Shown here in pieces: positions 52,214 through 62,354 of a stretch of 64,000 nt of DNA. The notes beneath the pieces were generated by a model, which was not told the DNA's origin, did no database searches, and saw only the letters and a program-made list of their open reading frames with translations. How positions within the stretch are numbered: the stretch's first letter is position 1; each line of letters begins with the position of its first letter. The stretch spans positions 124,001-188,000 of the forward strand of contig NZ_JACJOF010000023.1 of NCBI RefSeq assembly GCF_014695395.1, read 5' to 3'. The position numbers and the translations under genes were made by a program. The stretch comes from Nodosilinea sp. FACHB-131. Lineage in GTDB: Bacteria > Cyanobacteriota > Cyanobacteriia > Phormidesmidales > Phormidesmidaceae.

Positions 52214-52687
52214 ATGCACGATAGCTGGATGATAATTGGGGGAATAACCTTCCTGGTTGCCCTGGGTAGCAGTTTTATTAGACCTCGAGATATCTCCTGG
52301 GGAAAGCGCCTCGATCGCCCCAGGTGGCTCTTCTTTGAACCCGCTATTCCGCTGATTTGGACGGTAATTTTTGCCTGCGGAGCATTCTCGGCCACCTACG
52401 TTTGGCAAGACGATCCGGGTAGTTCTAAAACCTGGCTGTTGATGGGTTTTTATCTATTGGTAGAAGTCATTACCGTCGCCTATATTCCTGCCACACTGTG
52501 GTTTAGAAGCCTGAAAGTCGGCACTGTGCTAGGTGGACTGGGGGTGGTTCTAGGCGTTGTGCTCACACTCATAGTTTTTCCGATCTCTGAGTTTGCTGCC
52601 CTGCTCCTTCTGCCCTACGTGCTCTGGAGCCCAGTTGGCACCTACACCACTGGCCAGATGATAGACCTTAACCCCAGCGCTGGCTAG
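52214..52687 (+). CDS. TspO/MBR family protein
   Basis: A 157-residue five-helix membrane protein. RLDRPRWLFFEPAIPLIWTVIF matches the TspO P-x-W...P-x-x-F-P-x-x-W motif, and LLLPYVLWSPVGTYTTGQMIDLNP matches the helix V PY..W...Y...N motif. TspO binds porphyrins and other hydrophobic ligands and influences tetrapyrrole and carotenoid physiology under stress. The crtO-like gene begins 14 bp downstream, so the two are probably co-transcribed. It is divergent in sequence from classical TspO. Confidence 0.75.
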   Translation: MHDSWMIIGGITFLVALGSSFIRPRDISWGKRLDRPRWLFFEPAIPLIWTVIFACGAFSATYVWQDDPGSSKTWLLMGFYLLVEVITVAYIPATLWFRSLKVGTVLGGLGVVLGVVLTLIVFPISEFAALLLLPYVLWSPVGTYTTGQMIDLNPSAG

Positions 52688-52701
52688 TCGAGTAGTACCC
52701 T

Positions 52702-54360
52702 ATGCAGACCTACGACATAATTTTGATCGGGGCTGGCCACAATGCCTTGATCTGTGCAGCCTATCTGCTAAAAGCGGGCTACTCGGTTCTACTGCTAGAA
52801 AAAAACTCAATCCCCGGTGGCGCCGCCACCACTGAAGAGATCATGCCAGATCAGGCACCAGGGTTTCACTTCAACCTCTGTGCGATCGACCATGCTTTCA
52901 TCCATCTCGGGCCTGTTGTGCAGGAATTAGAGCTGCATAAGTATGGTCTGGAATACCTCTTTTGCGATCCGTTAGTATTTTGTCCCCATCCCGATGGCAA
53001 ATACTTCTTTGCCCACAAATCGGTAGACAAAACCTGTCAAGAAATTGCCTATTTTAGCCCCAAAGATGCCCAGCGATATCGGGAATATATCGACTTTTGG
53101 CAGCGCCTAATTTCGGCAGTTGGACCTATCTTCAATGCGCCGCCTAAATCCCTGATCGATATTCTTGCCAACTACAGTCTGACCAATGTCAAAGACTTAG
53201 TTTCACTGCTTGGCTCCGACCGCAAAACCCTGGATTTATTTCGCACTCTGTTTACCAGTGCCGAAGATGTCATTCAGGAGCACTTTGACGCCGAATTTCT
53301 CAGGGCTCCTCTAGCCCGTATGGCCTCGGAGCTAAGTGTGCCTCCTTCCCAAAAGACCAGCGCCATCGGAGGCATGATGATGGCCATGCGCCACCATCCC
53401 GGTGTGGCTCGCCCTAAAGGCGGCACCGGCGCATTAACCGCTGCTCTGGTGCGTTTAGTCACCAGCCTAGGCGGCCAAATTTGGACTGAAAAACCCGTCA
53501 CCAAAATCCTGATCGACCAGGGCAAAGCGGTGGGGGTGCGGGTGGCAAACGGCGAGGAGTATCGCGCCCAAAAGGGGGTGATTTCTAGCCTAGATGCCAA
53601 GCGGGTGTTTCTCCAGCTAGTTGATGCTGCCGATGTCGATAAGGCTGATGAAATATTGCGCGATCGCCTTCAGCGGCGGGTCACCAGCCACAACGACGCC
53701 ATTATGAAAATCGACTGTGCCCTGTCTGAGCTGCCCCGCTTTGAGTATCACCAGCACCGCGATGACTACTGGACTGGGGCCGTTTTGATTGCCGACTCGA
53801 TTGATCACGTGGAGCTAGCCCACAGCGATCCCCACATTGGCCGCATCCCCGACGAAAATCCCTCGATGTATGCGGTGATTCCCTCCCTGCTTGACCCCTC
53901 CCTGGCTCCGCCCGGACAGCACACCCTTTGGATTGAGTTTTTTGCGCCCTACGCCATTCAAGGGGCAGAAGGCACTGGCCTGATGGGCACCGGCTGGACC
54001 GAAGACCGCAAACAGCAGGTGGCCGATCGCGTACTAAATAAGCTGGCCACCTACGCCCCCAACCTCAAGTCGTCCATTATTGCTCGCCGGGTCGAAAGCC
54101 CCGCCGAAATTAGCGATCGCCTTGGTGTCGAAAAAGGCAACTATTACCATTTCGATATGACGCTAGATTTGATGATGCCTTTTCGCCCCCTGCCAGAGAT
54201 TGCCAACTACCAGACCCCTATTGAGCAGCTCTTCTTGACTGGGGCAGGCACCCATCCCGGAGGTTCCATCTCGGGCATGCCGGGCCGCAACTGCGCCCGC
54301 CAGTTTTTACAGCAGCAAAACCCCTTAGGTATTTTCGGTCAATGGCTTTCTGGAGCGTGA
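52702..54360 (+). CDS. crtO: CrtO-type beta-carotene ketolase / phytoene desaturase-like FAD enzyme
   Basis: A 552-residue flavoprotein of the CrtI/CrtO family. The N-terminal FAD motif is IILIGAGHNALICAAYLLKAGYSVLLLEKN, the middle GGTGALTAALVRLVTSLGG is the second nucleotide contact and the C-terminal LFLTGAGTHPGGSISGMPGRNCAR is the carotenoid-enzyme signature. CrtO introduces keto groups to make echinenone or canthaxanthin, the pigments bound by OCP and HCP proteins; one HCP is present in this window. Closely spaced with tspO. A strong terminator follows. Confidence 0.82.
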   Translation: MQTYDIILIGAGHNALICAAYLLKAGYSVLLLEKNSIPGGAATTEEIMPDQAPGFHFNLCAIDHAFIHLGPVVQELELHKYGLEYLFCDPLVFCPHPDGKYFFAHKSVDKTCQEIAYFSPKDAQRYREYIDFWQRLISAVGPIFNAPPKSLIDILANYSLTNVKDLVSLLGSDRKTLDLFRTLFTSAEDVIQEHFDAEFLRAPLARMASELSVPPSQKTSAIGGMMMAMRHHPGVARPKGGTGALTAALVRLVTSLGGQIWTEKPVTKILIDQGKAVGVRVANGEEYRAQKGVISSLDAKRVFLQLVDAADVDKADEILRDRLQRRVTSHNDAIMKIDCALSELPRFEYHQHRDDYWTGAVLIADSIDHVELAHSDPHIGRIPDENPSMYAVIPSLLDPSLAPPGQHTLWIEFFAPYAIQGAEGTGLMGTGWTEDRKQQVADRVLNKLATYAPNLKSSIIARRVESPAEISDRLGVEKGNYYHFDMTLDLMMPFRPLPEIANYQTPIEQLFLTGAGTHPGGSISGMPGRNCARQFLQQQNPLGIFGQWLSGA

Positions 54361-54410
54361 TGCTAGATCGCCTAACAATGGCATCCCTTCCCTGAGGCTC
54401 TACCCGAGGT

Positions 54411-54449
54411 AAAAAAGCCTGCTGAGGTTTTGACTCAGCAGGCTTTTTT
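54411..54449 (+). terminator. Rho-independent terminator after crtO
   Basis: AAAAAAGCCTGCTGAG / CTCAGCAGGCTTTTTT with a seven-base loop. Confidence 0.95.
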
Positions 54450-54614
54450 ACAAGAATCGCGGCTGTACCCGATGGTCCCTATGGACGGCGTTACCAGCTG
54501 CCTAACCACAACCATGCCCAACATTCATATAAAATTTGGGGAGTTGATGGCAGCACGCGTTATGAAAGTTGATGTAGTTGGGCATGCTAAAGCAACCGTT
54601 TGTCAACTACCGAA

Positions 54615-54860
54615 ATGTTTATTCAACGCGAAAAAAATGTCATGCTGTGGGGCGCTACCCTAGTAATCTCAACCGGTATCCTCTTGGGCGGCGGCGCAGC
54701 GCGGGCTAAAAATCAGGCCTGCGCCCAATCACAGATAATGCCTGGGCACTGCCTCAGCGAATCCCCCAAAATGCAAGTGGCACAGGGCATGCTCGCTGGC
54801 GCTTTTGCCAGCGGTGGCGCGCTAATGATGATCGAACTGGGCAAGATTGCCAAACGTTAG
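54615..54860 (+). CDS. Small exported or membrane hypothetical protein
   Basis: An 81-residue frame starting MFIQREKNVMLWG, with a hydrophobic signal-like segment (LWGATLVISTGILLGGGAARA), a short two-Cys region (ACAQSQIMPGHC) and a C-terminal helix (MLAGAFASGGALMMIELGKI). No ribosome-binding site is obvious and ATG 54642 is an alternative start. Family not recognised; it may be a real small protein but is uncertain. Confidence 0.5.
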   Translation: MFIQREKNVMLWGATLVISTGILLGGGAARAKNQACAQSQIMPGHCLSESPKMQVAQGMLAGAFASGGALMMIELGKIAKR

Positions 54861-55364
54861 ACGGTCTAGATATTCACCTTTACAGAACCCTAGCCGTTTG
54901 GTAGCCAGTGAGCCAGCGACAGAGCCGCACCCAATGCGGTTGCCGCCAGTTGCCGCCAGGCCCATCATCGCTAGGAGCATAGCAACCGTAGCTGCCGCAT
55001 TGTTGTAGAGCCAAGCGCTCTGCATAGGTTGCTAGATGCCGCCCCGCCCCTTTGGGTTGGGGCGCGCCCCGTCATTTTTCGCTATTCTGTTTTTTTGCCA
55101 TACCGTCTCCGCAGACGATCGCTCAGCTAACACGCAGAACATTGCGCTGCGAAGATTGCCCATCACTAAAAACTTTGTGGCCATGAGCCCGTTGAAGGCT
55201 ATCTGAGGCGCTCAATTCGGCAACTAACTTCAGAGGGTAGCTACTATATCTCAGCAGTTATTTAAACAGCGGAATAAACAGAAAAAAACTCCCGGTAATA
55301 TCGTGGGAGTTTTTTGATCCGTCATACAGAGGAAGGGCACGATCGCATCCTTCCTCTAACTAAT
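54861..55364. other. 504-bp gap, no supported gene
   Basis: Contains a GC-rich hairpin near 55043-55068 (CGCCCC/GGGGCG) and the fasciclin terminator at 55283-55315. Confidence 0.5.
55283..55315 (-). terminator. Rho-independent terminator after the fasciclin gene
   Basis: AAAAAACTCCC / GGGAGTTTTTT with an 11-base loop, 50 nt beyond the fasciclin stop; T-runs on both strands. Confidence 0.9.
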
Positions 55365-55766
55365 CTATGCGGGGATAAGCACAGTATCGATAATGTGGAT
55401 GACACCATTATCGGTGGGCACGTCGGCGGTGGTTACCGTCGAGTCATTGATTTTTACGCCGCTAGAAGCATCGATTTTAACATCGGTGCCCTGGACGGTA
55501 GTAGCGGTCTTGAGCTTAGAGACATCCGCAGCCATCACCTTACCGGAGACGACGTGGTAGGTGAGAATTTCTTTCAGCTTGGCCACGTCTTTGAGTAGCC
55601 CGTCGACAGTGCCTTCTGGCAGTTTAGAAAAGGCTTCGTCAGTGGGTGCAAAAACGGTGAATGGGCCTGCACCTTTGAGGGTATCGACTAAGCCAGCGGC
55701 TTTAACAGCAGCCACTAGAGTAGTGAATGAACCGGCGTTTACGGCGGTATCTACAATGTCAGCCAT
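55365..55766 (-). CDS. Fasciclin (FAS1) domain protein
   Basis: A 133-residue single FAS1 domain: [31 protein letters not shown] and [11 protein letters not shown] are the H1 region, and [13 protein letters not shown] is the H2 end. No signal peptide, so either cytosolic or exported otherwise. FAS1 proteins mediate adhesion; in cyanobacteria short forms occur in several copies and rise in stress. Monocistronic with its own terminator. Confidence 0.92.
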   Translation of the reverse strand: MADIVDTAVNAGSFTTLVAAVKAAGLVDTLKGAGPFTVFAPTDEAFSKLPEGTVDGLLKDVAKLKEILTYHVVSGKVMAADVSKLKTATTVQGTDVKIDASSGVKINDSTVTTADVPTDNGVIHIIDTVLIPA

Positions 55767-56231
55767 GGGGTTGTTCCTAGATTTGTTACTAGTTAACTAA
55801 GGTCATCTGTCACGGATGAGCGGCTAACACTTCGAACTATAACAGATCTAGATCTAACGTGCCGTGGATTCAATGTTTTAGACCTAAACTTAGGCAGATT
55901 TTTTTCCTTAACCGTGATTTAAAACAAATTGATAAAGCGCGATCGCTATACCTGGTCTAGGGTCTGCTAGTGGGTAGGGCAAGTATAAGCGTGCTGTAAA
56001 AAGGCGTGGATTTGAATTGTTCGTATAGCCTGACCCAAACCATAGCGGCCTTAAGGGACGTTTAAGTATTCCTGCTCCTTATAGCAAAAGTGAAGCTCCG
56101 CTTAAATTCTCTTTAAGAAAGGGAATACCTACTCTTTTTGAAAGGAGCAAGGGAGATTATTAGGTGGCCAAAGCTACAACAAACTGCTCTTTAAACGCCC
56201 TTCTAGGAGAAAGCTGAACAGCGACTACCCC
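55767..56231. other. 465-bp gap between fasciclin and PII-like genes
   Basis: Contains the fasciclin promoter region and one GCGATCGC octamer. No gene or repeat recognised. Confidence 0.5.
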
Positions 56232-56531
56232 TTAGTCAAACAATCCTTCTACAGTTTGGCGAAAGACAATGAGAGCGTGGGTATCTTGAAAAGGTTTCAG
56301 GGCTTCGATCAGCTGATCGGAGATGTCAGCAGTAACAAGGGTTTTAAGCTCAATGTTGGTGTTATAGCCAGCGATATCGCCCATGCGTCTGCCATGGCTG
56401 CCAGCGCCCTGGGCAGGCACCAGGGTGTAGCCCGAGACCTTAAGCTCCGTAAGCAAACTAATCAGCCGATTTTGCAACACGGCTTCGCCAATGATAGTGA
56501 CGAGGGTGCCTTTGGTTAGAGAAGATGACAT
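56232..56531 (-). CDS. PII-like (SbtB-type) regulatory protein
   Basis: A 99-residue PII-fold protein. LVTIIGEAVLQNRLISLLTELKVSGYTLVPAQGAGSHG matches the SbtB pattern (strand-helix-strand then GxGS loop), NIELKTLVTADISDQLIEALKPF the second helix, and DTHALIVFRQTVEGLF the end strand. No CxxxxC tail and no GlnB T-loop motif. AGAGGTG upstream supports ATG 56531. It lies 87 bp after ftsH on the same strand, likely co-transcribed. Target unknown; regulation of the neighbouring membrane protease is a testable idea. Confidence 0.75.
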   Translation of the reverse strand: MSSSLTKGTLVTIIGEAVLQNRLISLLTELKVSGYTLVPAQGAGSHGRRMGDIAGYNTNIELKTLVTADISDQLIEALKPFQDTHALIVFRQTVEGLFD

Positions 56532-56572
56532 ATTCACCTCTTAAAAATGGTGTTTGGAAACTGGAGTAGAGA

Positions 56573-56592
56573 GTTAGGGGAGAAACCCTAAC
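56573..56592. promoter_or_regulatory. Hairpin between ftsH and the PII-like gene
   Basis: GTTAGGG / CCCTAAC with a six-base loop and no T-run. It may modulate read-through from ftsH to the PII-like gene. Confidence 0.4.
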
Positions 56593-56618
56593 CCCCGGTG
56601 CAAGCTAATGAATGCCTA

Positions 56619-58478
56619 TCAAGCTGGGCTGGCTTGATCGAGTAGATGGTGCAATGTCTGGCCTTCGATCGCCTCGGTTTCCAGCAGCTGCATGGTGATA
56701 GTCTCCATCAGGTCGCGGTTGTGGCGAATGGCTTCTAAGGCTTGCTGGTGAGCGGTTTCGACAATGTCTTTGACCTCGCGATCGATCGCCTGGGCAGTTT
56801 CTTCACTCATGGTGCGGCGACCGCTGGCTCCCTGGTCAAGAAACATCGGGCGTGACCCCTGCTGATAAGCCAGTGGCCCCAGCACCTTGCTCATGCCAAA
56901 GGCGGTTACCATCTGCTCAGCTAGATCCGTTGCCCGCTGCAAATCGTTGGAAGCTCCGGTGGTGATGCTGTTGAAGACAATTTCTTCCGCCGATCGCCCC
57001 CCCAGCAGAGTAGCAATCTGTCCCCGCAATTCAGCTTCATCCATCAAAAAGCGGTCTTCGGTGGGCAGTTGCAGGGTATAGCCCAGGGCCGCCATGCCCC
57101 GCGACACGATAGAGATTTTCTCGACTTTGCCGCTGCCCGCCATGAGAGAACCCACCAGGGCGTGGCCGACTTCGTGGTAGGCCACGATTTTCTTCTCTTT
57201 GTCGTTGAGCACACGGCTTTTTTTCTCTAGCCCAGCGACTACTCGCTCGATCGCCTCGGCAAAGTCGGCTTGGGCTACAGCCGGACGATAATTACGGGCG
57301 GCCAGCAGGGCGGCTTCGTTGACCAGGTTGGCCAAGTCGGCTCCGGCAAAGCCGGGGGTGCGGGTGGCGATCGCCTTCAAATCCACATCCTCCCCCAGTT
57401 TCACCGTCTGGGCGTGGATGCCGAGAATGGCCTCACGACCGGAGAGGGCGGGGCGATCGACTAGCACCTGACGGTCAAACCGACCGGGGCGCAAGAGAGC
57501 TGGGTCGAGAATTTCGGGCCGGTTAGTGGCTGCCAGCACAATCACCGTGGCATCTTCAGGGGCAAAACCATCCATCTCTGAGAGCAGCTGGTTGAGGGTC
57601 TGCTCGCGCTCATCGTTGCCGCCGTACATGCCGCTGCTGCTGCGCGACTTGCCGATCGCATCCAATTCATCAATAAACACAATGCAAGGGGCTTGTTTTT
57701 TAGCCTGCTCAAACAGGTCACGCACCCGCGACGACCCTACCCCCACAAACATCTCCACAAACTCAGAGCCTGAAATGCTGAAGAAAGGCACCCCGGCCTC
57801 CCCGGCGACGGCCTTCGCCAGCAGAGTTTTGCCGGTGCCCGGTGGTCCGACCAAAAGAACACCCTTGGGAATGTGCGCCCCAATTTGGGTGTAGCGCTCC
57901 GGTGTTTTGAGAAAATCGACGATTTCCACCAGCTCGGTCTTGGCTTCGTCTACCCCGGCTACATCAGCAAAGGTGATTTTGGCGGCTTCGCCCTCCACAT
58001 AGACCTTGGCCTTGCTCTTACCGATGGAGAGCATGCCCTGGGGGCCACCGCCGCCACCACTGCGACGGAGGAAAAACTGCCAGATGCCCACAAAGATCAG
58101 CGGCGGAATCACCCAGCTCAGCAGGCTGCCCACCCAGCGATTTTTGGGCGGAGCCGTGGCGGCAAACTCGACACCGTTGGCTTCAAGGGTTTTGGGCAGG
58201 CTCAAATCAAAGATGGGAGTGGTAGAGAAGACCTGCCCGGCCTCCTCGTCAGCCACGGGCTTGAGCTGATACTGAATCTGGTTTTCGCTCACCTGCACCC
58301 GCGCCACCTCGCCCTCCTGCACCTGGTGAATAAACAGGCTATAAGGCACACCCGGAATCTTCGGCCCGAGGATGCTGGGCAAGATGAAGCTGGCCGCCAG
58401 AAACACGACGCCCAAAATCAGAAAAATATTGTTGAAGAGGCGAAACTTTGGCGGCGTCGGCTTGTCTTTGATGGGCAT
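56619..58478 (-). CDS. ftsH: ATP-dependent zinc metalloprotease FtsH
   Basis: A 619-residue membrane AAA protease: helices near 17-37 and 118-136, Walker A GPPGTGKT (211-218), Walker B FIDELD (268-273), the second region of homology [20 protein letters not shown] and zinc site HEVGH (435-439). One of several FtsH paralogs expected in cyanobacteria; the N-terminus ([23 protein letters not shown]) suggests the FtsH1/FtsH3 branch over the PSII-repair FtsH2, though this is not certain. It degrades membrane and regulatory proteins in heteromeric complexes. Confidence 0.95.
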   Translation of the reverse strand: MPIKDKPTPPKFRLFNNIFLILGVVFLAASFILPSILGPKIPGVPYSLFIHQVQEGEVARVQVSENQIQYQLKPVADEEAGQVFSTTPIFDLSLPKTLEANGVEFAATAPPKNRWVGSLLSWVIPPLIFVGIWQFFLRRSGGGGGPQGMLSIGKSKAKVYVEGEAAKITFADVAGVDEAKTELVEIVDFLKTPERYTQIGAHIPKGVLLVGPPGTGKTLLAKAVAGEAGVPFFSISGSEFVEMFVGVGSSRVRDLFEQAKKQAPCIVFIDELDAIGKSRSSSGMYGGNDEREQTLNQLLSEMDGFAPEDATVIVLAATNRPEILDPALLRPGRFDRQVLVDRPALSGREAILGIHAQTVKLGEDVDLKAIATRTPGFAGADLANLVNEAALLAARNYRPAVAQADFAEAIERVVAGLEKKSRVLNDKEKKIVAYHEVGHALVGSLMAGSGKVEKISIVSRGMAALGYTLQLPTEDRFLMDEAELRGQIATLLGGRSAEEIVFNSITTGASNDLQRATDLAEQMVTAFGMSKVLGPLAYQQGSRPMFLDQGASGRRTMSEETAQAIDREVKDIVETAHQQALEAIRHNRDLMETITMQLLETEAIEGQTLHHLLDQASPA

Positions 58479-59393
58479 TTTGGCAACCTGGCAATAGGAC
58501 GGAGGGCTCTTTTAGAATGACGGTCTGAGGTTTGATTTCGAGTTTGAATTGATGAAGAGGGACACTAAAGTTTAGGCACCCAAAAAACCATCACCTCAAA
58601 GGTTAGAGTGATGGAAGCATGGAAAGCTTTAGTGTTGCCCAGCTGTGTAATCTTTCTTTGTTGCCTTAGAGGTAGGGTGGGCACTGCCCACCGCTAGAAA
58701 ATAGGGTTGTAAAATCCTGCACCAAATAGCAGACTAGATAACCAAGTACGCGTCCCAACTAGTTTTAAGGCTGAGCTAGGCGAGGGCGACAAGTTCATCT
58801 GTCAAAAGAGTGAAATAACGCCGACCACAAAAACTTATGCAGAAGAGTCACAGCGTTTAGAATCTTTTTTGGACTTCTTAACCCCGCTAGAATCCGCCTT
58901 CGGTTTCTCTATTGCCTTTCTTTTCCTTACCCACAACCATTACCTAATCTAAAGACTTAAACATCACTATCCAGGTTGATATTTGCAATCTCCACAGGTT
59001 CTTGCCCGCACAGGGCAAAGGCTAACCCTACAGAATTTTGCAATTCACTTAAAAGCGCATGGAATTTAACGGGGTGTTAAAACCTAGTTCGGCACCTACG
59101 CTGGTTGCCTCGCAACGGGTAGCGTTGTCGCCGGATAGCTTCAGTCTAGTTGGTATTGACTGGCTTTAACCGATCGCCAATCAATCATTGAGAAATGCCA
59201 GGGCTCAAACCTCCACTCCAGGGCTCTGGCTGAGCGGGATCGTAGGTGCACCTGCGATTGCCCACGTAGGCCTTAGCCAGGCGCGCAGATCCATGCCCCA
59301 GGTCAGCAAAATCGCGCTATATAGAGGGGGTTGAGCCGTCATACTGACCTAGACCCGCTCAGCGCAGTTATTAGACCGTGGCTTACCCCAGGT
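58479..59393. other. 915-bp gene-free region
   Basis: The longest gap in the window. It holds a hairpin CCATCAC/GTGATGG (58588-58614), the reverse copy of the 21-bp palindromic repeat (58672-58692) and presumed promoters. No coding frame, tRNA or terminator recognised; the next gene could start at TTG 59331. Confidence 0.55.
58672..58692 (-). repeat. 21-bp palindromic repeat, copy 2
   Basis: Exact reverse complement of 2456-2476; GTAGGGTGGGCACTGCCCAC. Non-coding here. Confidence 0.8.
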
Positions 59394-62354
59394 ATGGCTC
59401 TCCCGCAACCCTTCCCCACCGACGACGATTCACCAGCCTCTGCCTTACCAGAAGAGATGTTTCCGGTGGTGGCCATTGGGGCGTCAGCGGGAGGGCTAGA
59501 GGCTTTTACCCAACTGCTGCGCCATTTGCCCACTACTACGGGTATGGCCTTTGTGCTGTTGCAGCATTTAGACCCTAGTCAGCCTAGCCTGCTGAGCGAG
59601 ATCATGGGCCGCACCACCGCGATGCCGGTGCTGGAGGTGGTCGATGGGGTGGCAATCGCCCCTAACCACGTCTACGTCATCCCCCACAACACGGCGATGA
59701 CGATTGTGGGGGGCGAGCTGCGGCTGCAACCCCGACCGCGATCGCGCACCGGCAACCGCCTGATCGACAGTTTCTTTAACGCCCTGGCCGAGGAGCGGGG
59801 GAACAAAGCCATTGGCGTGGTGCTCTCGGGGGCCGATGCCGACGGCACCCTGGGTCTAGAGGCGATCAAAGCGGCGGGGGGCATCACCTTTTCGCAGTCA
59901 GAGGCATCGGCACAATTTAGCAGCATGCCCCACATGGCGATCGCGACTGGGCAGATCGACTTCATTCAAACGCCAGAAGAAATTGCCCAAACCCTGGCCG
60001 GCCTCAGCGCTCACCCCTACATCACCAGCCTCAGCCCAGCAGAACTCGTGGCCCAGGACAAGGACCCAAACGCCACTGGGCTAGACACCATTCTCACCCT
60101 GCTGAAGCGGGTCACCAAAATTGACTTTGCCCAGTACAAGCCCAACACCGTCAAGCGGCGCATCTCTCGTCGCATGGCCCTGCACCACCTGGAGAGCCTA
60201 GAGAGCTACAGTCAGTACCTCCAGGCCAACTCCGAGGAGGTGCAGGCCCTGCACCAGGAAATTTTGATTGGCGTGACCAGCTTCTTTCGCGACGGGGAAG
60301 TGTTTACGGCCTTAGAGCAGACCGTGTTTCCAGCGCTGCTTAGGGAGCGCAACCCCGAACTGCCCCTGCGTATCTGGGTGGCAGGCTGCTCGACTGGCGA
60401 AGAGGCCTATTCCATCGCCATTTGCCTACTGGAGTATCTGAGCCGCCACAACATTAGCCCGCCAATTCAAGTTTTTGCCACCGATGTCAGCGAGCTGGCC
60501 ATTGAAGTGGCCCGCTTGGGTTGGTACTCGCCCGTGCAGGTGAGCGACGTATCGCCAGAGCGGTTGCAGCGGTTTTTTGTGCCCGCCGACGGCGGCTACC
60601 AGATCAACAAAGTGGTGCGGGAGCTGTGCATCTTTGCCTGCCAAAATCTGATCACTGACCCACCCCTTTCACGCCTGGATTTAATTAGCTGCCGCAATGT
60701 GTTGATTTACTTCAGGGTGTCTTTGCAGAGCAAGGTGCTGCCCATGTTTCACTACGGCCTCAAGCCCGAGGGTTTTTTGCTGCTGGGGTCGTCGGAGACG
60801 ACGGGGGAGTTTAGCCACCTGTTTTCGCTGGTTGACAGCCGCTACAAGCTCTACGCCAAGCAGTCGACGTCGCTGCCCTTGAACTTTGACTTTGACCCCA
60901 CCACCTACACTCCCAGCCCCCAGCCCCCCCGACCCGAGCCCCCGCGAGAGCACACCTCAGAAACTGACCTCTATGCCCTGGCCGACCAAATGGTGCTCAA
61001 CCGCTACGGCCCAGTGGGGGTATTGGTAAATGACCGGCTGGAGATCTTGCAGTTTCGAGGGCAAACGGGGGCTTATTTGGAGCCTGCCCCCGGTCGCGCC
61101 AGCCTCAATTTGCTTGCCATGGCCAAGGAGGGGCTGCGGCTCGACCTGCGCACGGCCCTCTACCAGGCCCAGCAAACCAGCCAGGAGGTGCAGCGGCGAT
61201 CGCTGCTGATCGAAGCGGGTGATCGCCCCCGCCCTATTCAAATTGAGGTCGTGCCCCTCAGTCCTCAACCCGCTGACAAAGCCTACTATCTGGTGTTCTT
61301 CGCCGATTTGGGGTCAGACGGCACCGCCCCAAAAGCCGCCGTCCCCGTCACCGACATGGAAAATCAGTACCGGCAGGAAAACCTTGCCCTCCAGCAGGAT
61401 CTCAACACCACGCGATCGCACCTGCAATCGATTATCCAAGAGCAGGAAGCCACCAACCAGGATCTGCGGGCCGCCAACGAAGAGATTCTCTCCAGTAACG
61501 AAGAGCTCCAGAGCACCAACGAAGAGCTGCAAACCGCCAAAGAAGAAATTCAGGCCACCAACGAAGAACTCAGCACAATCAACGACGAGCTCTACCGCCG
61601 CAACTCCGAGACCACCCGCATCAGCAACGATTTTCAAAACCTGCTCAGCAGCATCCACATTCCCATTCTGATGTTGGAGGACGACCTCAGAATTCGCCGC
61701 TTTACCCCCACCGCAGCAGCCCTATTTAACCTGATTCCCGGCGACGTGGGCCGCCCCCTGGGCGACATCAACCACCGCCTGGCAATCACCGACCTCGAGG
61801 CCCGCATCCTAGCGGTGATCAATACCCTAGAGCAGAGCAGCCAGGAGGTACAGGATCAGGAGGGCTGCTGGTACGACCTGCGCATTCGCCCCTATCGCAC
61901 CCTCGACAACCGCATCGATGGGGCGGTGCTGGTGCTGGTGGATATTGATAACCTCAAGCGCAGTGCCGAGCAGCTGCGACAGGCCCGCGACTACGCCGAC
62001 GCCATTGTGCAAACCGTGCGCGAGGCCCTGGTGGTGCTCACCCACGACCTGCGGGTGGTGACGGCGAATCGGCAGTTTTATCAAACTTTTCAGGTTAGCC
62101 CCGGCGATACTGAGGGCCAATTGATTTTTGAGCTGGGCAACGGCCAGTGGGATATCCCGCAGCTGCGATCGCTGCTTCACGACCTGCTGCCCCAAAACAT
62201 GCAGATCGACGACTTTGAAGTGGTGCATAATTTTGAGACCATTGGCCCCCAAACCATGTGGCTCAACGCCCGCAAGATGACTCAAGTCAATGGTGACGAT
62301 TTAGTTTTGCTAGCGATTGAAACCGTGCTTGAGCGCGCTGCCAATGAGGACTAG
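59394..62354 (+). CDS. CheB-CheR-PAS hybrid protein
   Basis: A 986-residue multidomain protein. N-terminal CheB-type methylesterase (about 22-205): GASAGGLEAF with Ser31, LLQHLDPS and VLSGADADGTLG. CheR methyltransferase (about 235-490): FFRDGEVF, WVAGCSTGEEAYSIAI (SAM loop), LDLISCRNVLIYF. A coiled coil follows (NEELQSTNEELQTAKEEI, about 690-755), then a PAS_10 domain (RTTPTAAALFNL-like region) and a second PAS domain. No kinase domain follows. Such hybrids often feed two-component or diguanylate systems rather than flagellar chemotaxis. ATG 59394 is chosen; a TTG at 59331 is possible. Confidence 0.88.
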   Translation: MALPQPFPTDDDSPASALPEEMFPVVAIGASAGGLEAFTQLLRHLPTTTGMAFVLLQHLDPSQPSLLSEIMGRTTAMPVLEVVDGVAIAPNHVYVIPHNTAMTIVGGELRLQPRPRSRTGNRLIDSFFNALAEERGNKAIGVVLSGADADGTLGLEAIKAAGGITFSQSEASAQFSSMPHMAIATGQIDFIQTPEEIAQTLAGLSAHPYITSLSPAELVAQDKDPNATGLDTILTLLKRVTKIDFAQYKPNTVKRRISRRMALHHLESLESYSQYLQANSEEVQALHQEILIGVTSFFRDGEVFTALEQTVFPALLRERNPELPLRIWVAGCSTGEEAYSIAICLLEYLSRHNISPPIQVFATDVSELAIEVARLGWYSPVQVSDVSPERLQRFFVPADGGYQINKVVRELCIFACQNLITDPPLSRLDLISCRNVLIYFRVSLQSKVLPMFHYGLKPEGFLLLGSSETTGEFSHLFSLVDSRYKLYAKQSTSLPLNFDFDPTTYTPSPQPPRPEPPREHTSETDLYALADQMVLNRYGPVGVLVNDRLEILQFRGQTGAYLEPAPGRASLNLLAMAKEGLRLDLRTALYQAQQTSQEVQRRSLLIEAGDRPRPIQIEVVPLSPQPADKAYYLVFFADLGSDGTAPKAAVPVTDMENQYRQENLALQQDLNTTRSHLQSIIQEQEATNQDLRAANEEILSSNEELQSTNEELQTAKEEIQATNEELSTINDELYRRNSETTRISNDFQNLLSSIHIPILMLEDDLRIRRFTPTAAALFNLIPGDVGRPLGDINHRLAITDLEARILAVINTLEQSSQEVQDQEGCWYDLRIRPYRTLDNRIDGAVLVLVDIDNLKRSAEQLRQARDYADAIVQTVREALVVLTHDLRVVTANRQFYQTFQVSPGDTEGQLIFELGNGQWDIPQLRSLLHDLLPQNMQIDDFEVVHNFETIGPQTMWLNARKMTQVNGDDLVLLAIETVLERAANED

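Noticed and set aside
54822-55025. 67-codon reverse frame with a hydrophobic start
   Set aside because: Overlaps the end of the small plus-strand gene, has no ribosome-binding site, and lies in a repetitive GCCGCCAGTTG-type stretch; too weak to call.
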